NCBI RefSeq assembly: GCF_011067745.1
Contig: NZ_JAAMPJ010000011.1
Coordinates: 62,001 to 126,000, forward strand
Length of the DNA: 64,000 nucleotides
Reading direction: 5' to 3'
DNA from: Lentzea alba
GTDB taxonomy: Bacteria > Actinomycetota > Actinomycetes > Mycobacteriales > Pseudonocardiaceae
Both the position numbers and the translations under genes were made by a program. Of this stretch, positions 42,113-50,324 are shown in pieces. Every line of letters begins with the position of its first letter. Positions within the stretch are counted from its first letter, which is position 1. The notes beneath the pieces were generated by a model, which saw nothing but the letters and a program-made list of their open reading frames with translations, had not been told where the DNA came from and ran no database searches.

Positions 42113-42739
42113 TTATCCCGAACTGTCCCGGAACAGGTTTATCGCCTGGGCGCGATCAGCTACCTGCAGCTTGCGGAGGATGTTGGACACGTGGTTGCGC
42201 ACGGTCTTGGTGCTCAGGAACAACTCTCTGGCGATGACGGCGTTGCCCTTGCCCGCCGCCATCAGACGGGCGACCTCGCGTTCGCGCCCGGTCAGCTCCG
42301 GCAGCGTGCTCGGACGTGGTGCGGTCGCGAAGAACTCGAGCAACCGGGTCGCGACGGCCGGGCTGAAGATCGCCTCACCCTCTCCGACCGCACGCACCGC
42401 GTCCACGATCTGCTGCGGCCGCGAGGACTTCACCAGATACCCGCGCGCGCCTGCTCGCATCGCCGCGAACACCGACTCGTCATCGTCGAACATGGTCAGC
42501 ACGAGCACGCGGGCAGACGGCCGCGCGGCCACGATCCGTCGCGTTGCCTCGACACCGCCGAGGTCGGGCATGTTGAGGTCCATGACGATCACGTCGGGTT
42601 GCAGCCGGGCGGCCAGCTCGACCGCCGACGTGCCGCCGGAAGCCTCACCGAGGACGTCGATGCCGTTGTCGGTCAGAGCCGCCATGACACCGCGGCGGAA
42701 GAGCGGGTGGTCGTCCACGACCAGGGCGCGCAAGATCAT
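42113..42739 (-). CDS. NarL/FixJ-type response regulator
   Basis: A 208-residue response regulator with a complete receiver: D9/D10 in VVDDHPLFRRG, phospho-acceptor D54 in VIVMDLNMPD, the conserved Thr in VLTMFDD and Lys in YLVKSS. The HTH reads LTGREREVARLMAAGKGNAV, then STKTVRNHVSNILRKLQVAD. It would be phosphorylated by the histidine kinase encoded 10 nt upstream. The gene lies between that kinase and the atypical regulator in a three-gene minus-strand operon next to the eCIS locus. Confidence 0.92.
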   Translation of the reverse strand: MILRALVVDDHPLFRRGVMAALTDNGIDVLGEASGGTSAVELAARLQPDVIVMDLNMPDLGGVEATRRIVAARPSARVLVLTMFDDDESVFAAMRAGARGYLVKSSRPQQIVDAVRAVGEGEAIFSPAVATRLLEFFATAPRPSTLPELTGREREVARLMAAGKGNAVIARELFLSTKTVRNHVSNILRKLQVADRAQAINLFRDSSG

Positions 42740-42749
42740 GATCGTGTTT

Positions 42750-43388
42750 TCATCTCAGCGGGATGGCCGCGGCGAGTCTGGTGCCGCCGTCGCGTCCGGG
42801 CTCGACGCGGCAGGTGCCGCCGAGCTCGCCGGCCCGCTGGCGCATCGACGCGAGCCCGACGCCGTTCGACACCTCAGCGGTACCGACGCCGTCGTCGACC
42901 ACCTCGACGTGCAGCTCCGAGTCGAACCACAGCCGTACCTGGCACGTGCGCGCGTCGGCGTGCGTGACGACGTTCGTGAGCGCCTCGCGGATGATCCGGT
43001 ACGCCGCGACGCTCACCGCGTCCGGCAGCGGCGGGAGGTCGCCGAGCACCACGACGTCGATCGTGACGTGCAGCCGTGACCTCAACGCGGCCACGAACTG
43101 CTGGACGGCGCCCGCCAGGCCGAGCCTGGTCACCGAGGACGGGCTCTCGTTCGCCACCAGCGCCTTGATGTCGCCGATCGCGGAGTGCATCTCGTCCTCG
43201 AGCAGCGCGAGCAGCCTCGCCGCGCCGGCCGGGTCGGTGGTCAGCAGCTGCCGCGCCGACCGCAACCCGAGGGCTACGGCGGCGAGCGATGGGCCGACAC
43301 CGTCGTGGAGGTCGCGCAGCACCGTGCGGCGTGCTTCTGCCGCACTCCTGGCGCATGACTCCGCGGGCACGATGAACTGGCGGCGCAT
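42750..43388 (-). CDS. soluble minimal histidine kinase, HisKA_3/NarX type
   Basis: A 212-residue kinase without membrane or sensor domains. The dimerisation box RDLHDGVGPSLAAVALGLRS holds the phospho-histidine H28. The ATPase part has REALTNVVTHADA (N box), VVDDGVGT (G1) and GVGLASMRQRAGELGG (G2). The ATG at 43388 is preceded by a strong GGAGGGGAGG site; the reading frame runs open to 43817 but without a start signal. With no sensor of its own it must receive its input through partner proteins. Pairs with the regulator at 42113-42739. Confidence 0.88.
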   Translation of the reverse strand: MRRQFIVPAESCARSAAEARRTVLRDLHDGVGPSLAAVALGLRSARQLLTTDPAGAARLLALLEDEMHSAIGDIKALVANESPSSVTRLGLAGAVQQFVAALRSRLHVTIDVVVLGDLPPLPDAVSVAAYRIIREALTNVVTHADARTCQVRLWFDSELHVEVVDDGVGTAEVSNGVGLASMRQRAGELGGTCRVEPGRDGGTRLAAAIPLR

Positions 43389-43596
43389 GCTGCCTCCCCT
43401 CCAACTAGGACGTCGCTTGGACGTCGGTACCCGTTTCCGGCGTTCCCGATGGTGTGGCGGCAAGTCGCCTGATCGGCCCATCCGAGCAGGTGGCCCACCT
43501 GGGCGACTGGTTCGTTTGCACTCTGATGGAAGCGCCGTTCGCCGTGATACAGCCAGATGAGAAAACCAAATGGCCCGATGAGCGGTACGGAGGTAT

Positions 43597-44205
43597 TTGT
43601 CGGCCGAATGGACGCTCCTTACGGACATGGGAGTCGAGGTCCACGACCCTCGCTGGCTCACGGCCGTGCCGGGAGCCGAGCTCGTGGTGGGGTTGGACGA
43701 TGTGGGTGAATGCGCTGCCAGCGGCCACCGGACGACGGTGCTGATCGACCTGGTGCCGGACAACGTGTCATCGCTTCGGCGCATGGCGGCCGAGGCGGTG
43801 GGGGAGGGCGCGCGCAAGGTGCGCGTGCGCCCGCACGGCGTGGACCGGGTCGACCTCGTCTACGCGGCGGTCGAGCTGAACCGGGTCGCCGAGGACGACG
43901 CCGTCGAGGTCCAGTTCGACGTCACGTCCGCCGCGCTGCTGCGGGCGGACCCGTCGGCGTTCGTGCGGGTCGATCCGCTGGTCGTCAAGCCGGACGGGAC
44001 GGTCGTGCCGATCTGCGCCGGACTGGAGCGGTACGCGCTGGGATCTCTGGGGACGATCGACGAGCTGTTGTCCGGGTGGGATCCCGAGCCCGTCCGGGAC
44101 CTGTGCCGGGTCGCGCTGAGCCGGGCGCTGGCCGACACCGGGCCGTTGGTCTCCTGGTACGAGCACCTCACCCGGACAGCAGCCGAGATGCGGGCCGGGT
44201 GTTGA
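43597..44205 (+). CDS. hypothetical protein resembling a radical SAM/SPASM C-terminal fragment
   Basis: A 202-residue ORF with TTG or, more likely shorter, ATG (43627) start. Its C-terminal third, DPLVVKPDGTVVPICAGLER-YALGSL, resembles the SPASM-like tails of radical SAM proteins (VVxxDGTVVPLxxGxxxRYALGNL). The CxxxCxxC cluster motif and most of the TIM-barrel are absent, and no upstream frame restores them. It may be a relic or a repurposed domain. The 208-nt gap before it, back to the kinase, contains nothing else I can identify. Its 3' end overlaps the convergent PHP gene by 38 nt, which also speaks for recent rearrangement. Confidence 0.45.
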   Translation: MSAEWTLLTDMGVEVHDPRWLTAVPGAELVVGLDDVGECAASGHRTTVLIDLVPDNVSSLRRMAAEAVGEGARKVRVRPHGVDRVDLVYAAVELNRVAEDDAVEVQFDVTSAALLRADPSAFVRVDPLVVKPDGTVVPICAGLERYALGSLGTIDELLSGWDPEPVRDLCRVALSRALADTGPLVSWYEHLTRTAAEMRAGC

Positions 44206-45154
44206 TCACGAGGTCCGGCGTGACACCGCACTCCTCCGCCCGCGCACAGCCGTAGTTCAGCCAGTCCAGCTGGCCGGGCGCGTGCGCGTCGCTGTCGATC
44301 GAGAACGTGCAGCCGGCGTCGACGGCGAGGCTGAGCAGCCGGCGCGGGGGATCGAGCCGCTCCGGACGTGAGTTGATCTCGACCGCGGTGCCGTGCTCGG
44401 CGCACGCCTCGAAGACGCGTGCGGCGTCGAACTGCGACTCCGGCCGGCCCTTGCCCACGACCAGGCGGCCCGTGCAGTGGCCGAGGATGTCGACGTGCGG
44501 GTTCGCGACGGCGTTGACCATGCGCGCGGTCATCTCGGCCTTCGGCATCTTCAGTTTCGAGTGGACGCTCGCGACCACGACGTCCAACCGGGCCAGCAGG
44601 TCCTCGTCCTGGTCGAGCGAACCGTCGTCGAGGATGTCGACCTCGATGCCGGTCAGCACGATGAACGGCGCCAGCTCCACGTTCAGCTCGGCGACGACCT
44701 CCAGCTGCTTCTCCAGGCGCTCCCTGGTCAGTCCATTCGCGACGGTCAGCCGCGGCGAGTGGTCGGTCAGCACCATGAACTCGTGGCCGAGATCGCGGGC
44801 CGCCTCCGCCATGTCCCTGATCGGGCTGCCGCCGTCGGACCAGTCGGAGTGGACGTGGCAGTCGCCCTTGAGCTGCGCGCGCAGCTCCTCGCCGCCGGTG
44901 ATGTCGACGTGCCGGAGCTTCGCGAGATAGGCGGGCTCACGGTTCGCGAGCGCGTCGAGGACCACGCCCGCGGTGGACTTCCCGACGCCCTTCAGGTCGG
45001 TGAGCGTGCCGAGTTTCGCGCGTTTCTCCACGTCCGCGGGGTCCAGCTCGGCGAGAACGGCCGCCGCGTTGCGAAACGCCTGGACGCGGTAGGTCGGCTC
45101 GCCCGCCCGTTCGAGGTGGAAGGCCACCTGCTTCAACGCCTTGACCGGATCCAT
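44168..45154 (-). CDS. PHP-domain phosphoesterase with N-terminal helix-hairpin-helix domain (PolX-like, no polymerase)
   Basis: A 328-residue protein. Residues 1-95 resemble the 8-kDa HhH region of PolX/Pol beta (AGEPTYRVQAFRNAAAVLAE, LTDLKGVGKSTAGVVLDAL). Residues 105-328 are a PHP domain with metal-binding motifs GDCHVHSDWSDGG, LTDHSPR, GIEVDILDDG, ASVHSKL, DILGHCTGR and SIDSDAHAP. The catalytic polymerase palm is missing, so it is likely a stand-alone 3' phosphatase, exonuclease or histidinol-phosphatase-like enzyme acting on DNA ends (inference). The start is placed at 45154 (MDPVKALKQVAFHLERAG); an extension to 45238 is not supported. Confidence 0.82.
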   Translation of the reverse strand: MDPVKALKQVAFHLERAGEPTYRVQAFRNAAAVLAELDPADVEKRAKLGTLTDLKGVGKSTAGVVLDALANREPAYLAKLRHVDITGGEELRAQLKGDCHVHSDWSDGGSPIRDMAEAARDLGHEFMVLTDHSPRLTVANGLTRERLEKQLEVVAELNVELAPFIVLTGIEVDILDDGSLDQDEDLLARLDVVVASVHSKLKMPKAEMTARMVNAVANPHVDILGHCTGRLVVGKGRPESQFDAARVFEACAEHGTAVEINSRPERLDPPRRLLSLAVDAGCTFSIDSDAHAPGQLDWLNYGCARAEECGVTPDLVINTRPASRLLSG

Positions 45155-45216
45155 ACCTCTTCCTACCCCATCCGCACCGCGCACGCCTTGTGTTGTTGGG
45201 GTCGCGGCGATCCACG

Positions 45217-45852
45217 ATGATGTTCGCCATGTCCCCAACCGGCTCGCGGCGCAAGCGCAGCAAGGGCGATCTGACGTCGCAGGCCATTCTCGACACCGCC
45301 GAGCGGTTGCTCGAGACGAAGTCGCTCGACGAGATCGCCGTCGACGAACTGACCTCCGGCGCGGGAATCTCCCGGTCCACGTTCTACTTCCACTTCGAAT
45401 CGCGTGAAGCCGTGCTGTACGCGTTGTCGGAACGGGTCGTGGAAGGCCTCTACGACAACGCGGCGCTGTGGTTGCGGCGGGGCAGCGAACCGCCGGAGGA
45501 CTCGATCCGGCGGGCGATCGCGGGCACCGTTTCGTTGTGGCGGGCGCACGGTCCCGTGTTGCGCGCGGCCGTTCGTGCTCGCGACACCAGCGAACTGGTG
45601 CGCGGGTTCTGGTCCGGGGTTGCCCGCAGGTTCATCGACTCGACCGCGACGCAGATCGAGATCGAACGCGACGCCGGTGTGGCCGTGCCGGGGCCGCCGA
45701 CCGCACGTTCGCTGGCCACTGTGCTGGTCTCGATGAACGAGACCATGTGTTACAGCCTGTCGCTCTCGCGGAAGTCGGCGGCTCGTGACCGTGAGGTCGT
45801 CGACACCCTGACCGCGGTGTGGCTGCGGTCCGTGTACGGGGTTTCCCGGTAG
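45217..45852 (+). CDS. TetR family regulator, EthR-like
   Basis: About 211 residues. The HTH region, SQAILDTAERLLETKSLDEI, AVDELTSGAGISRSTFYFHF, ESREAVLYALSERVV, is very like EthR, the repressor of the ethA monooxygenase. The C-terminal ligand domain is longer than average and Trp/Arg-rich, as in EthR. Three in-frame ATG codons (45217, 45220, 45229) compete as starts. It is followed by a palindrome at 45875-45889 and an SDR gene on the same strand, so it probably represses that operon and responds to a small lipophilic ligand (inference). Confidence 0.88.
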   Translation: MMFAMSPTGSRRKRSKGDLTSQAILDTAERLLETKSLDEIAVDELTSGAGISRSTFYFHFESREAVLYALSERVVEGLYDNAALWLRRGSEPPEDSIRRAIAGTVSLWRAHGPVLRAAVRARDTSELVRGFWSGVARRFIDSTATQIEIERDAGVAVPGPPTARSLATVLVSMNETMCYSLSLSRKSAARDREVVDTLTAVWLRSVYGVSR

Positions 45853-45874
45853 ATAAGCGGTGGCCGTTGTTGAA

Positions 45875-45889
45875 TCGACACAGTGTCGA
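45875..45889. promoter_or_regulatory. palindromic operator candidate for the EthR-like repressor
   Basis: TCGACAC-A-GTGTCGA is a perfect 7-bp inverted repeat with a single central base. It lies 22 nt after the TetR stop and 14 nt before the SDR ATG at 45904. The size and symmetry suit TetR-family binding. It also covers a GTG codon that would otherwise be a possible SDR start, which supports the later ATG. Confidence 0.5.
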
Positions 45890-45903
45890 ATAATTTCGCC
45901 ACC

Positions 45904-46671
45904 ATGTCGAGCAACCCGTTTTCGCTGATCGGACACGTCGCGCTGGTCACCGGCGGCACCCGTGGCATCGGCCTGGAGTCGGCGCGGGCGCTGGCCCGCG
46001 CGGGGGCGAGCATTGTCGTGGTCGCGCGCACCGCCGAGGCCACCAAGCCGGTCGCGTCGGCCCTGGAACGCGAGTTCGAGGTCGAGGCCCTGCCCGTCGT
46101 CGCCGACCTCGGGCACGACGACGAGATCCCGGGCGTCGTGTCGTCCGTCGTCGATCGCTTCGGCCGGATCGACGTGCTGGTCAACAACGCCGGCGCCGCG
46201 CCGCCGTTCGGACCGCTGATCGATGTCTCCGCTCGCGCTTTCGACAAGATCATGGCCGTGAACGTGCGCGCGCCTTTGTCCCTGACCCGCGCTGCGGTTG
46301 CGGCCGGGCTCGGCGACGGTGGCGGCTCGGTCGTCAACATCGTGTCCGCAGCGGGTTTGAAGGCCGAGCCGTTCATGGGCCTGTACTCCGCGGCCAAGGC
46401 GGCGATGATCAGCGCCACCCGGACTTTGGCTCGGGAGTTCGGTCCCGCCGGGATCCGCGTGAACGCCGTCGCGCCAGGCGTGATCAGGACTGACTTCTCC
46501 GCGGCGATCGTGGCTGACGAGCGGCTGCACGCGTCCGTGGTCGCGAAGACCGCCTTGGGACGGGTGGGTGAGGCCGCCGAGGTCGCCGGTGCCGTGGCGT
46601 ACCTGGCTTCCGCGGCCGCCGCCTACACCACAGGTTCGATCATCGTCGTCGACGGCGGGACGGTGGCGTGA
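45904..46671 (+). CDS. short-chain dehydrogenase/reductase
   Basis: A 255-residue classical SDR with all motifs: TGGTRGIG cofactor loop, NNAGAAPP, the catalytic serine in VNIVSAAG, Y-x-x-x-K in LYSAAKAAMIS, and RVNAVAPGVIRTDF. The closing AYTTGSIIVVDGGTVA is typical. Probably NADP-dependent reduction of a keto group; the substrate is unknown. ATG start chosen over a GTG at 45883, which sits inside the palindrome. It is followed by a DUF3237 gene with overlapping stop and start, forming a small operon likely controlled by the TetR repressor upstream. Confidence 0.88.
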   Translation: MSSNPFSLIGHVALVTGGTRGIGLESARALARAGASIVVVARTAEATKPVASALEREFEVEALPVVADLGHDDEIPGVVSSVVDRFGRIDVLVNNAGAAPPFGPLIDVSARAFDKIMAVNVRAPLSLTRAAVAAGLGDGGGSVVNIVSAAGLKAEPFMGLYSAAKAAMISATRTLAREFGPAGIRVNAVAPGVIRTDFSAAIVADERLHASVVAKTALGRVGEAAEVAGAVAYLASAAAAYTTGSIIVVDGGTVA

Positions 46672-47084
46672 TGGAGCTCGTGCCGTTGGGAACGATGACC
46701 GCTGTCTTGCGAAAGCCTTACCGTCTCCCGAAAACTCCATCCGGTGATCGGTTGATCTACGAGGTCGAGTCCGGTTCGTTCGTCGGTGACCGATTGCGCG
46801 GCGAGATGCACGGCACGTCGGCCGCCGACTGGCTGACCATCGGCCCGGACGGCACCGCGACGCTGGACGTCCGCTCTGTGCTGCGCACGCACGACGGCGC
46901 CTTCGTGTTTCTGCACTACTCAGGGCGGATTGACGTCTCGGATGGTTTCGGCGAGCCGTTGTACGCGGCCCCGCTGTTCGAAACCGGCGACGACCGCTAC
47001 CGGTGGCTGAACCGCGTCCAGGCGGTCGCGAAGGGCGTTCTGGACGGCCTGGTGCTGACCTACGAGGTGTGCGAGGTGAGGTGA
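46671..47084 (+). CDS. DUF3237 family protein
   Basis: A 137-residue beta-barrel-like protein of the DUF3237 family: SGDRLIYEVESGSFVGDRLR, GEMHGTSAADWLTIGPDGTA, DVRSVLRTHDGAFVFLHYSG, and the terminal AKGVLDGLVLTYEVCEV. Family members often lie beside SDRs and ketone or aromatic catabolism genes, but their chemistry is not established. The ATG overlaps the SDR TGA, implying coupled expression and a shared pathway. Confidence 0.85.
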   Translation: MELVPLGTMTAVLRKPYRLPKTPSGDRLIYEVESGSFVGDRLRGEMHGTSAADWLTIGPDGTATLDVRSVLRTHDGAFVFLHYSGRIDVSDGFGEPLYAAPLFETGDDRYRWLNRVQAVAKGVLDGLVLTYEVCEVR

Positions 47085-47169
47085 AATTCACCCGACCTTT
47101 GGGGGTGTCGATCGGGTCGGCGACTGCGGAAGCGTCTGTCGCTGACCGATGATCGGGAGGGGTTCTGCG

Positions 47170-48738
47170 GTGAGGAAGCGTTGGGGTGGAGTGGCTTTGG
47201 TCGCTCCGTTGGTGGTGTCACTGGTGGGGACGGCTCAGGCTGCTGGGCCGTTGGACGAGTACTACGACCAGACCGTCGCCTGGGGCGAGTGCCCGGCCGG
47301 CTGGGTCACGCCCTCGACGGGCATCGACTGCGCCACGGTCATCGTGCCGATGGACTACAAGAACCCGGGCAACGGCAACCTGGAAATCGCGATCTCACGT
47401 AAACGTGCCTCGGATCCCGCGCGCCGCAGAGGCGTCCTGCTGACCAACCCCGGTGGGCCTGGCGGGTCCGGACTCGGTGCTGTGCATTGGTTCAACGCGC
47501 AGACCGAGGTGTTGAAGATCTACGACGTGATCGGCATGGACCCGCGCGGCGTCGGGCGGTCCACCCAGCTGCGGTGCATTTCCACGTCGTCCGACGACGT
47601 GATGCCCACGCGTCCGACGGATTCCCAGCTCTCCAACTGGTCCGAGTACTCGCGGGCGGTTGAGGAGAACTGCCAGCGTGGCGGCGGTGAGATGCGCCGG
47701 TTCGTCTCGACCATGAACACCGCACGCGACATGGACGTGATCCGAGGGGCGTTGGGGGAGAAGAAGATCTCCTACGTCGGGTACTCGTACGGCACGCAGC
47801 TCGGTGCTGTGTTCGGCTCGATGTTCCCGAAGTCGTTGGATCGCAGTGTTCTGGACTCCGCGTTGGATCCGTTGAAGACTTGGCACGAGCAGGACGTCGA
47901 CGTGGTGGACGCCATCACGGACAACCTTCGCAAGTGGACCGAGTGGACCGCTGCTCGTCATGGGACGTACGGGCTCGGGGCCACGCCTGCTGCTGTGCGG
48001 TCGGTGCTGGACGGGATCGCGGAGAAGTTGAAGGCTGGGCCTTTTGGTGGGTACTCGGATGTTTCGTCGTTCGACTACGCGGTGGGGGCTACTCGGTATC
48101 GCCGGTCTTGGGCGGCGTTCTCCAGGCACATCGCTTCTGTCGTGGCCGGGACTGGTGATCCTGGGGAGGCTTCCGCGATCGTGGCCGCGTTGAAGAAGGG
48201 TGACATCGAGCCCACTTCTGCTGGTGTGTACCAGGCTGTCACTTGTGAGTGGGACTGGTTCACCGATGTGAACACGTACTACAACGACATGAAGCGGTGG
48301 CGGGACACGAACCCGTACGGTGGCACGGTCGACTACATGGCGCCGACGAACTGCACGTTCCGGGCGTTCAAGCGGCCGGAGAAGATTCCGGCGATCACGC
48401 GGAAGTACCCGGCCGGCTTGGTGGTCAACTCTGATGGTGACACGCAGACTCCGCTGGCCAACGGACGGGTCATGGCTGAGCACCTGGGCATTCCGCTGAT
48501 CAACGTTTCCAACGACGGTCAGCACGGGCACTACGCGTTGCGGCGCAACGCTTGTGTGGACACGATCGTGAACAAGTACCTGGTGTCGGGAATCTTGCCG
48601 GCTTCCCGGGTCACCTGTGCCGGTACGGACATCGCCGAGAACGTCCCGCCGGGTGCGGCCGCCGCGCTGTCGACGCAGTCTTCGGTCCCGCTCAGCACCA
48701 TCCTCGACGAGATCGCCGCAGAACCCAAACCCTTCTGA
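47170..48738 (+). CDS. secreted alpha/beta hydrolase, tripeptidyl aminopeptidase (TAP) family
   Basis: A 522-residue exported hydrolase similar to the SlpD/SlpE and TAP proteases of Streptomyces. Signal peptide: VRKRWGGVALVAPLVVSLVG-TAQA. The fold begins VAWGECPAGW and ATVIVPMDYKNPGNGNLEIA; oxyanion region is NPGGPGGSG; the nucleophile elbow is GYSYGTQLG; the acid and histidine are in VNSDGDTQTP and DGQHGHYALRRNAC. These enzymes release N-terminal peptides from extracellular protein. The start is a GTG after GGGAGG rather than 47149. It ends just before the 27-bp palindrome. Confidence 0.9.
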   Translation: MRKRWGGVALVAPLVVSLVGTAQAAGPLDEYYDQTVAWGECPAGWVTPSTGIDCATVIVPMDYKNPGNGNLEIAISRKRASDPARRRGVLLTNPGGPGGSGLGAVHWFNAQTEVLKIYDVIGMDPRGVGRSTQLRCISTSSDDVMPTRPTDSQLSNWSEYSRAVEENCQRGGGEMRRFVSTMNTARDMDVIRGALGEKKISYVGYSYGTQLGAVFGSMFPKSLDRSVLDSALDPLKTWHEQDVDVVDAITDNLRKWTEWTAARHGTYGLGATPAAVRSVLDGIAEKLKAGPFGGYSDVSSFDYAVGATRYRRSWAAFSRHIASVVAGTGDPGEASAIVAALKKGDIEPTSAGVYQAVTCEWDWFTDVNTYYNDMKRWRDTNPYGGTVDYMAPTNCTFRAFKRPEKIPAITRKYPAGLVVNSDGDTQTPLANGRVMAEHLGIPLINVSNDGQHGHYALRRNACVDTIVNKYLVSGILPASRVTCAGTDIAENVPPGAAAALSTQSSVPLSTILDEIAAEPKPF

Positions 48739-48752
48739 TCCGCAGCGTGAGT

Positions 48753-48807
48753 TGCCATGGGGGTGACATTCATGGACCTCAGGTCCATGAATGTCACCCC
48801 CATGGCA
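48753..48807. terminator. perfect 27-bp inverted repeat between convergent genes (palindrome family, copy 1)
   Basis: Left arm 48753-48779, one-base loop C at 48780, right arm 48781-48807, all 27 pairs complementary. The centre is ATGGACCT-C-AGGTCCAT. It begins 15 nt after the TAP stop and ends 13 nt before the serine hydrolase stop, so it can fold at the 3' end of both transcripts. A second copy with the same plan is at 58946-59000. A bidirectional terminator is the simplest reading; there is no T-run. Confidence 0.75.
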
Positions 48808-48819
48808 TAACGGCATGGG

Positions 48820-50043
48820 TCAGGCGCAGGCGAACCAGGTGTCGTGGCTTTGGCGGTAGCCGAGGGCGCGGTAGAGCGCGTCGACCAGCGACTGGCCGCG
48901 TGCGTTGAGAGCCAGGCCTGGGCCCTGCCTGTTCATGGTGTAGCCGAAGGAGATTCGGGCGCGCGGGTCGGCGAAGCCCAGTGAGCCGCCCATTCCGGTG
49001 TGGCCGAACGCATCCTCGGGCATTTGCAGGCCCTCGGCGTCGTTGGCGGGCAGGTAGGAGTTGTCGACCTGCTTCTGGAAGCCGAGCGCGAATCGGGACG
49101 GGACGCCGACTACGGCGTCCAGGCCGGAGACGACGGTGTTCGACATCTGGGGGATCTGGGATTCGTCTACCAGGCGCACGCCGTTGTAGGCACCGCCCAG
49201 GGCCAGTGGGCGGTACATGCCGGCCAGACCTCGGGCGTTCGAGATGCCGCCGATCGCGCCCATCTCGGCGGAGTGGGCGGCGCGGGAGTCGGATTCGCCT
49301 GGGGTCATGTAGCCGCCGTTGTTGAGCAGCATCAAGGCGGGCATCGAATCCGGCTGGGTCATGGCGGTGAGGAACAAGGAAGGTAGAAGGATGCCGGGTT
49401 GAGTTGGGTCGACCGGGATCGTGTGCGCCACGTGGGGTTCCAGGTCGTCGGGCAGGCCCATCCAGAAGTCCAGGCCCAGGGGGCCGGAGATTTCCTTTTC
49501 GAAGAACTGGCCCAGGGAGAGGCCGCTTACCCGGCGGATGATCTCGCCTACCAGGAAGCCGAACGTCAGGCCGTGGTAGCCGTGTCTGGTACCCGGTTCC
49601 CACAGAGGTTTCTGGGCGGCCAGTGCTGAGGTGACCAGGTCCCAGTCGTAGAAGGCGCCGGCGGGTAGCCAGTCGGTGAGTGCCGGTAGGCCTGCTTGGT
49701 GTGAGAGGACGTGGCGGACCAGCGTCGTGTCCTTGCCCTCGGCGGCGTACTTGGGCCAGTACTTGACGACCGGTGCGTTCAGGTCGAGCTCGCCGCGTGA
49801 GGCCAGGATGTGTGCGCACAGCGAGGTTGCGGCTTTGGTGCACGACCACACGTGCACGATGGTTTCTTCGGACCATGGTTGGCCCGTGGAGGGGTCGGCG
49901 ATGCCGCCCCAGAGGTCTACGACGGGTTCGCCGTCGAGGGTCACGTGCACGGAGGCGCCGACTTCGCCGCGTTCGGCGAAGTTGCGTTCGAACTCGGTGC
50001 GCACCTCGGCGAACTGCGGGGTGCAGGTTCCCTGGATCGACAT
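48820..50043 (-). CDS. class C beta-lactamase-like serine hydrolase (EstB-type esterase)
   Basis: A 407-residue cytoplasmic member of the beta-lactamase/transpeptidase family. The SxxK motif is S67-C-T-K70 in VWSCTKAATSL; the tyrosine motif is GYHGLTFG; the third motif is FGHTGMGGSLGF. Starting with FERNFAERGEVGASVHVTLD and DLWGG, it matches esterases of the EstB type, which cleave short-chain esters and sometimes lactams. No signal peptide. The ATG is followed upstream by a good GAGGGGTAG region. It is convergent with the TAP hydrolase across the palindrome. Confidence 0.88.
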   Translation of the reverse strand: MSIQGTCTPQFAEVRTEFERNFAERGEVGASVHVTLDGEPVVDLWGGIADPSTGQPWSEETIVHVWSCTKAATSLCAHILASRGELDLNAPVVKYWPKYAAEGKDTTLVRHVLSHQAGLPALTDWLPAGAFYDWDLVTSALAAQKPLWEPGTRHGYHGLTFGFLVGEIIRRVSGLSLGQFFEKEISGPLGLDFWMGLPDDLEPHVAHTIPVDPTQPGILLPSLFLTAMTQPDSMPALMLLNNGGYMTPGESDSRAAHSAEMGAIGGISNARGLAGMYRPLALGGAYNGVRLVDESQIPQMSNTVVSGLDAVVGVPSRFALGFQKQVDNSYLPANDAEGLQMPEDAFGHTGMGGSLGFADPRARISFGYTMNRQGPGLALNARGQSLVDALYRALGYRQSHDTWFACA

Positions 50044-50120
50044 CTACCCCTCCTCGTGGCGGCGGCTTGGCCTCTTCAGGTCATCACTCAGAGGAACGAC
50101 GGATTAGTAGGGAACACTCA

Positions 50121-50174
50121 ATGGCTAACGTGTTGGGCCTCATAGAGAGCGAAAGTGCTACTGAGAGTGAGTGA
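50121..50174 (+). other. possible 17-codon leader ORF before the LuxR regulator
   Basis: ATG at 50121 opens MANVLGLIESESATESE and a TGA, with a weak TAGGGA site upstream. It is in the same frame as the large LuxR gene, whose recognisable homology resumes about 110 nt later. It could be a leader peptide or chance. The remainder of the 281-nt gap from 50044 shows no other feature. Confidence 0.2.
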
Positions 50175-50324
50175 TCCGGTACGGAAAGCGGCACTTGCCT
50201 GGGTGCGACACCCACATGGAAGACTCAGCGCAGCTCCGCCGAAGTTCGCCGGGAGGCCGTCATCGCCGACACTCCGCTCCGTGGTGCTCCCGAGCTGTGG
50301 GGGCGGGAACCGGAACTGCGCGCC

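Noticed and set aside
43389..43817. N-terminal extension of the histidine kinase as a sensor domain
   Set aside because: The frame is open but has no domain or membrane pattern, and a very strong ribosome site precedes the ATG at 43388.
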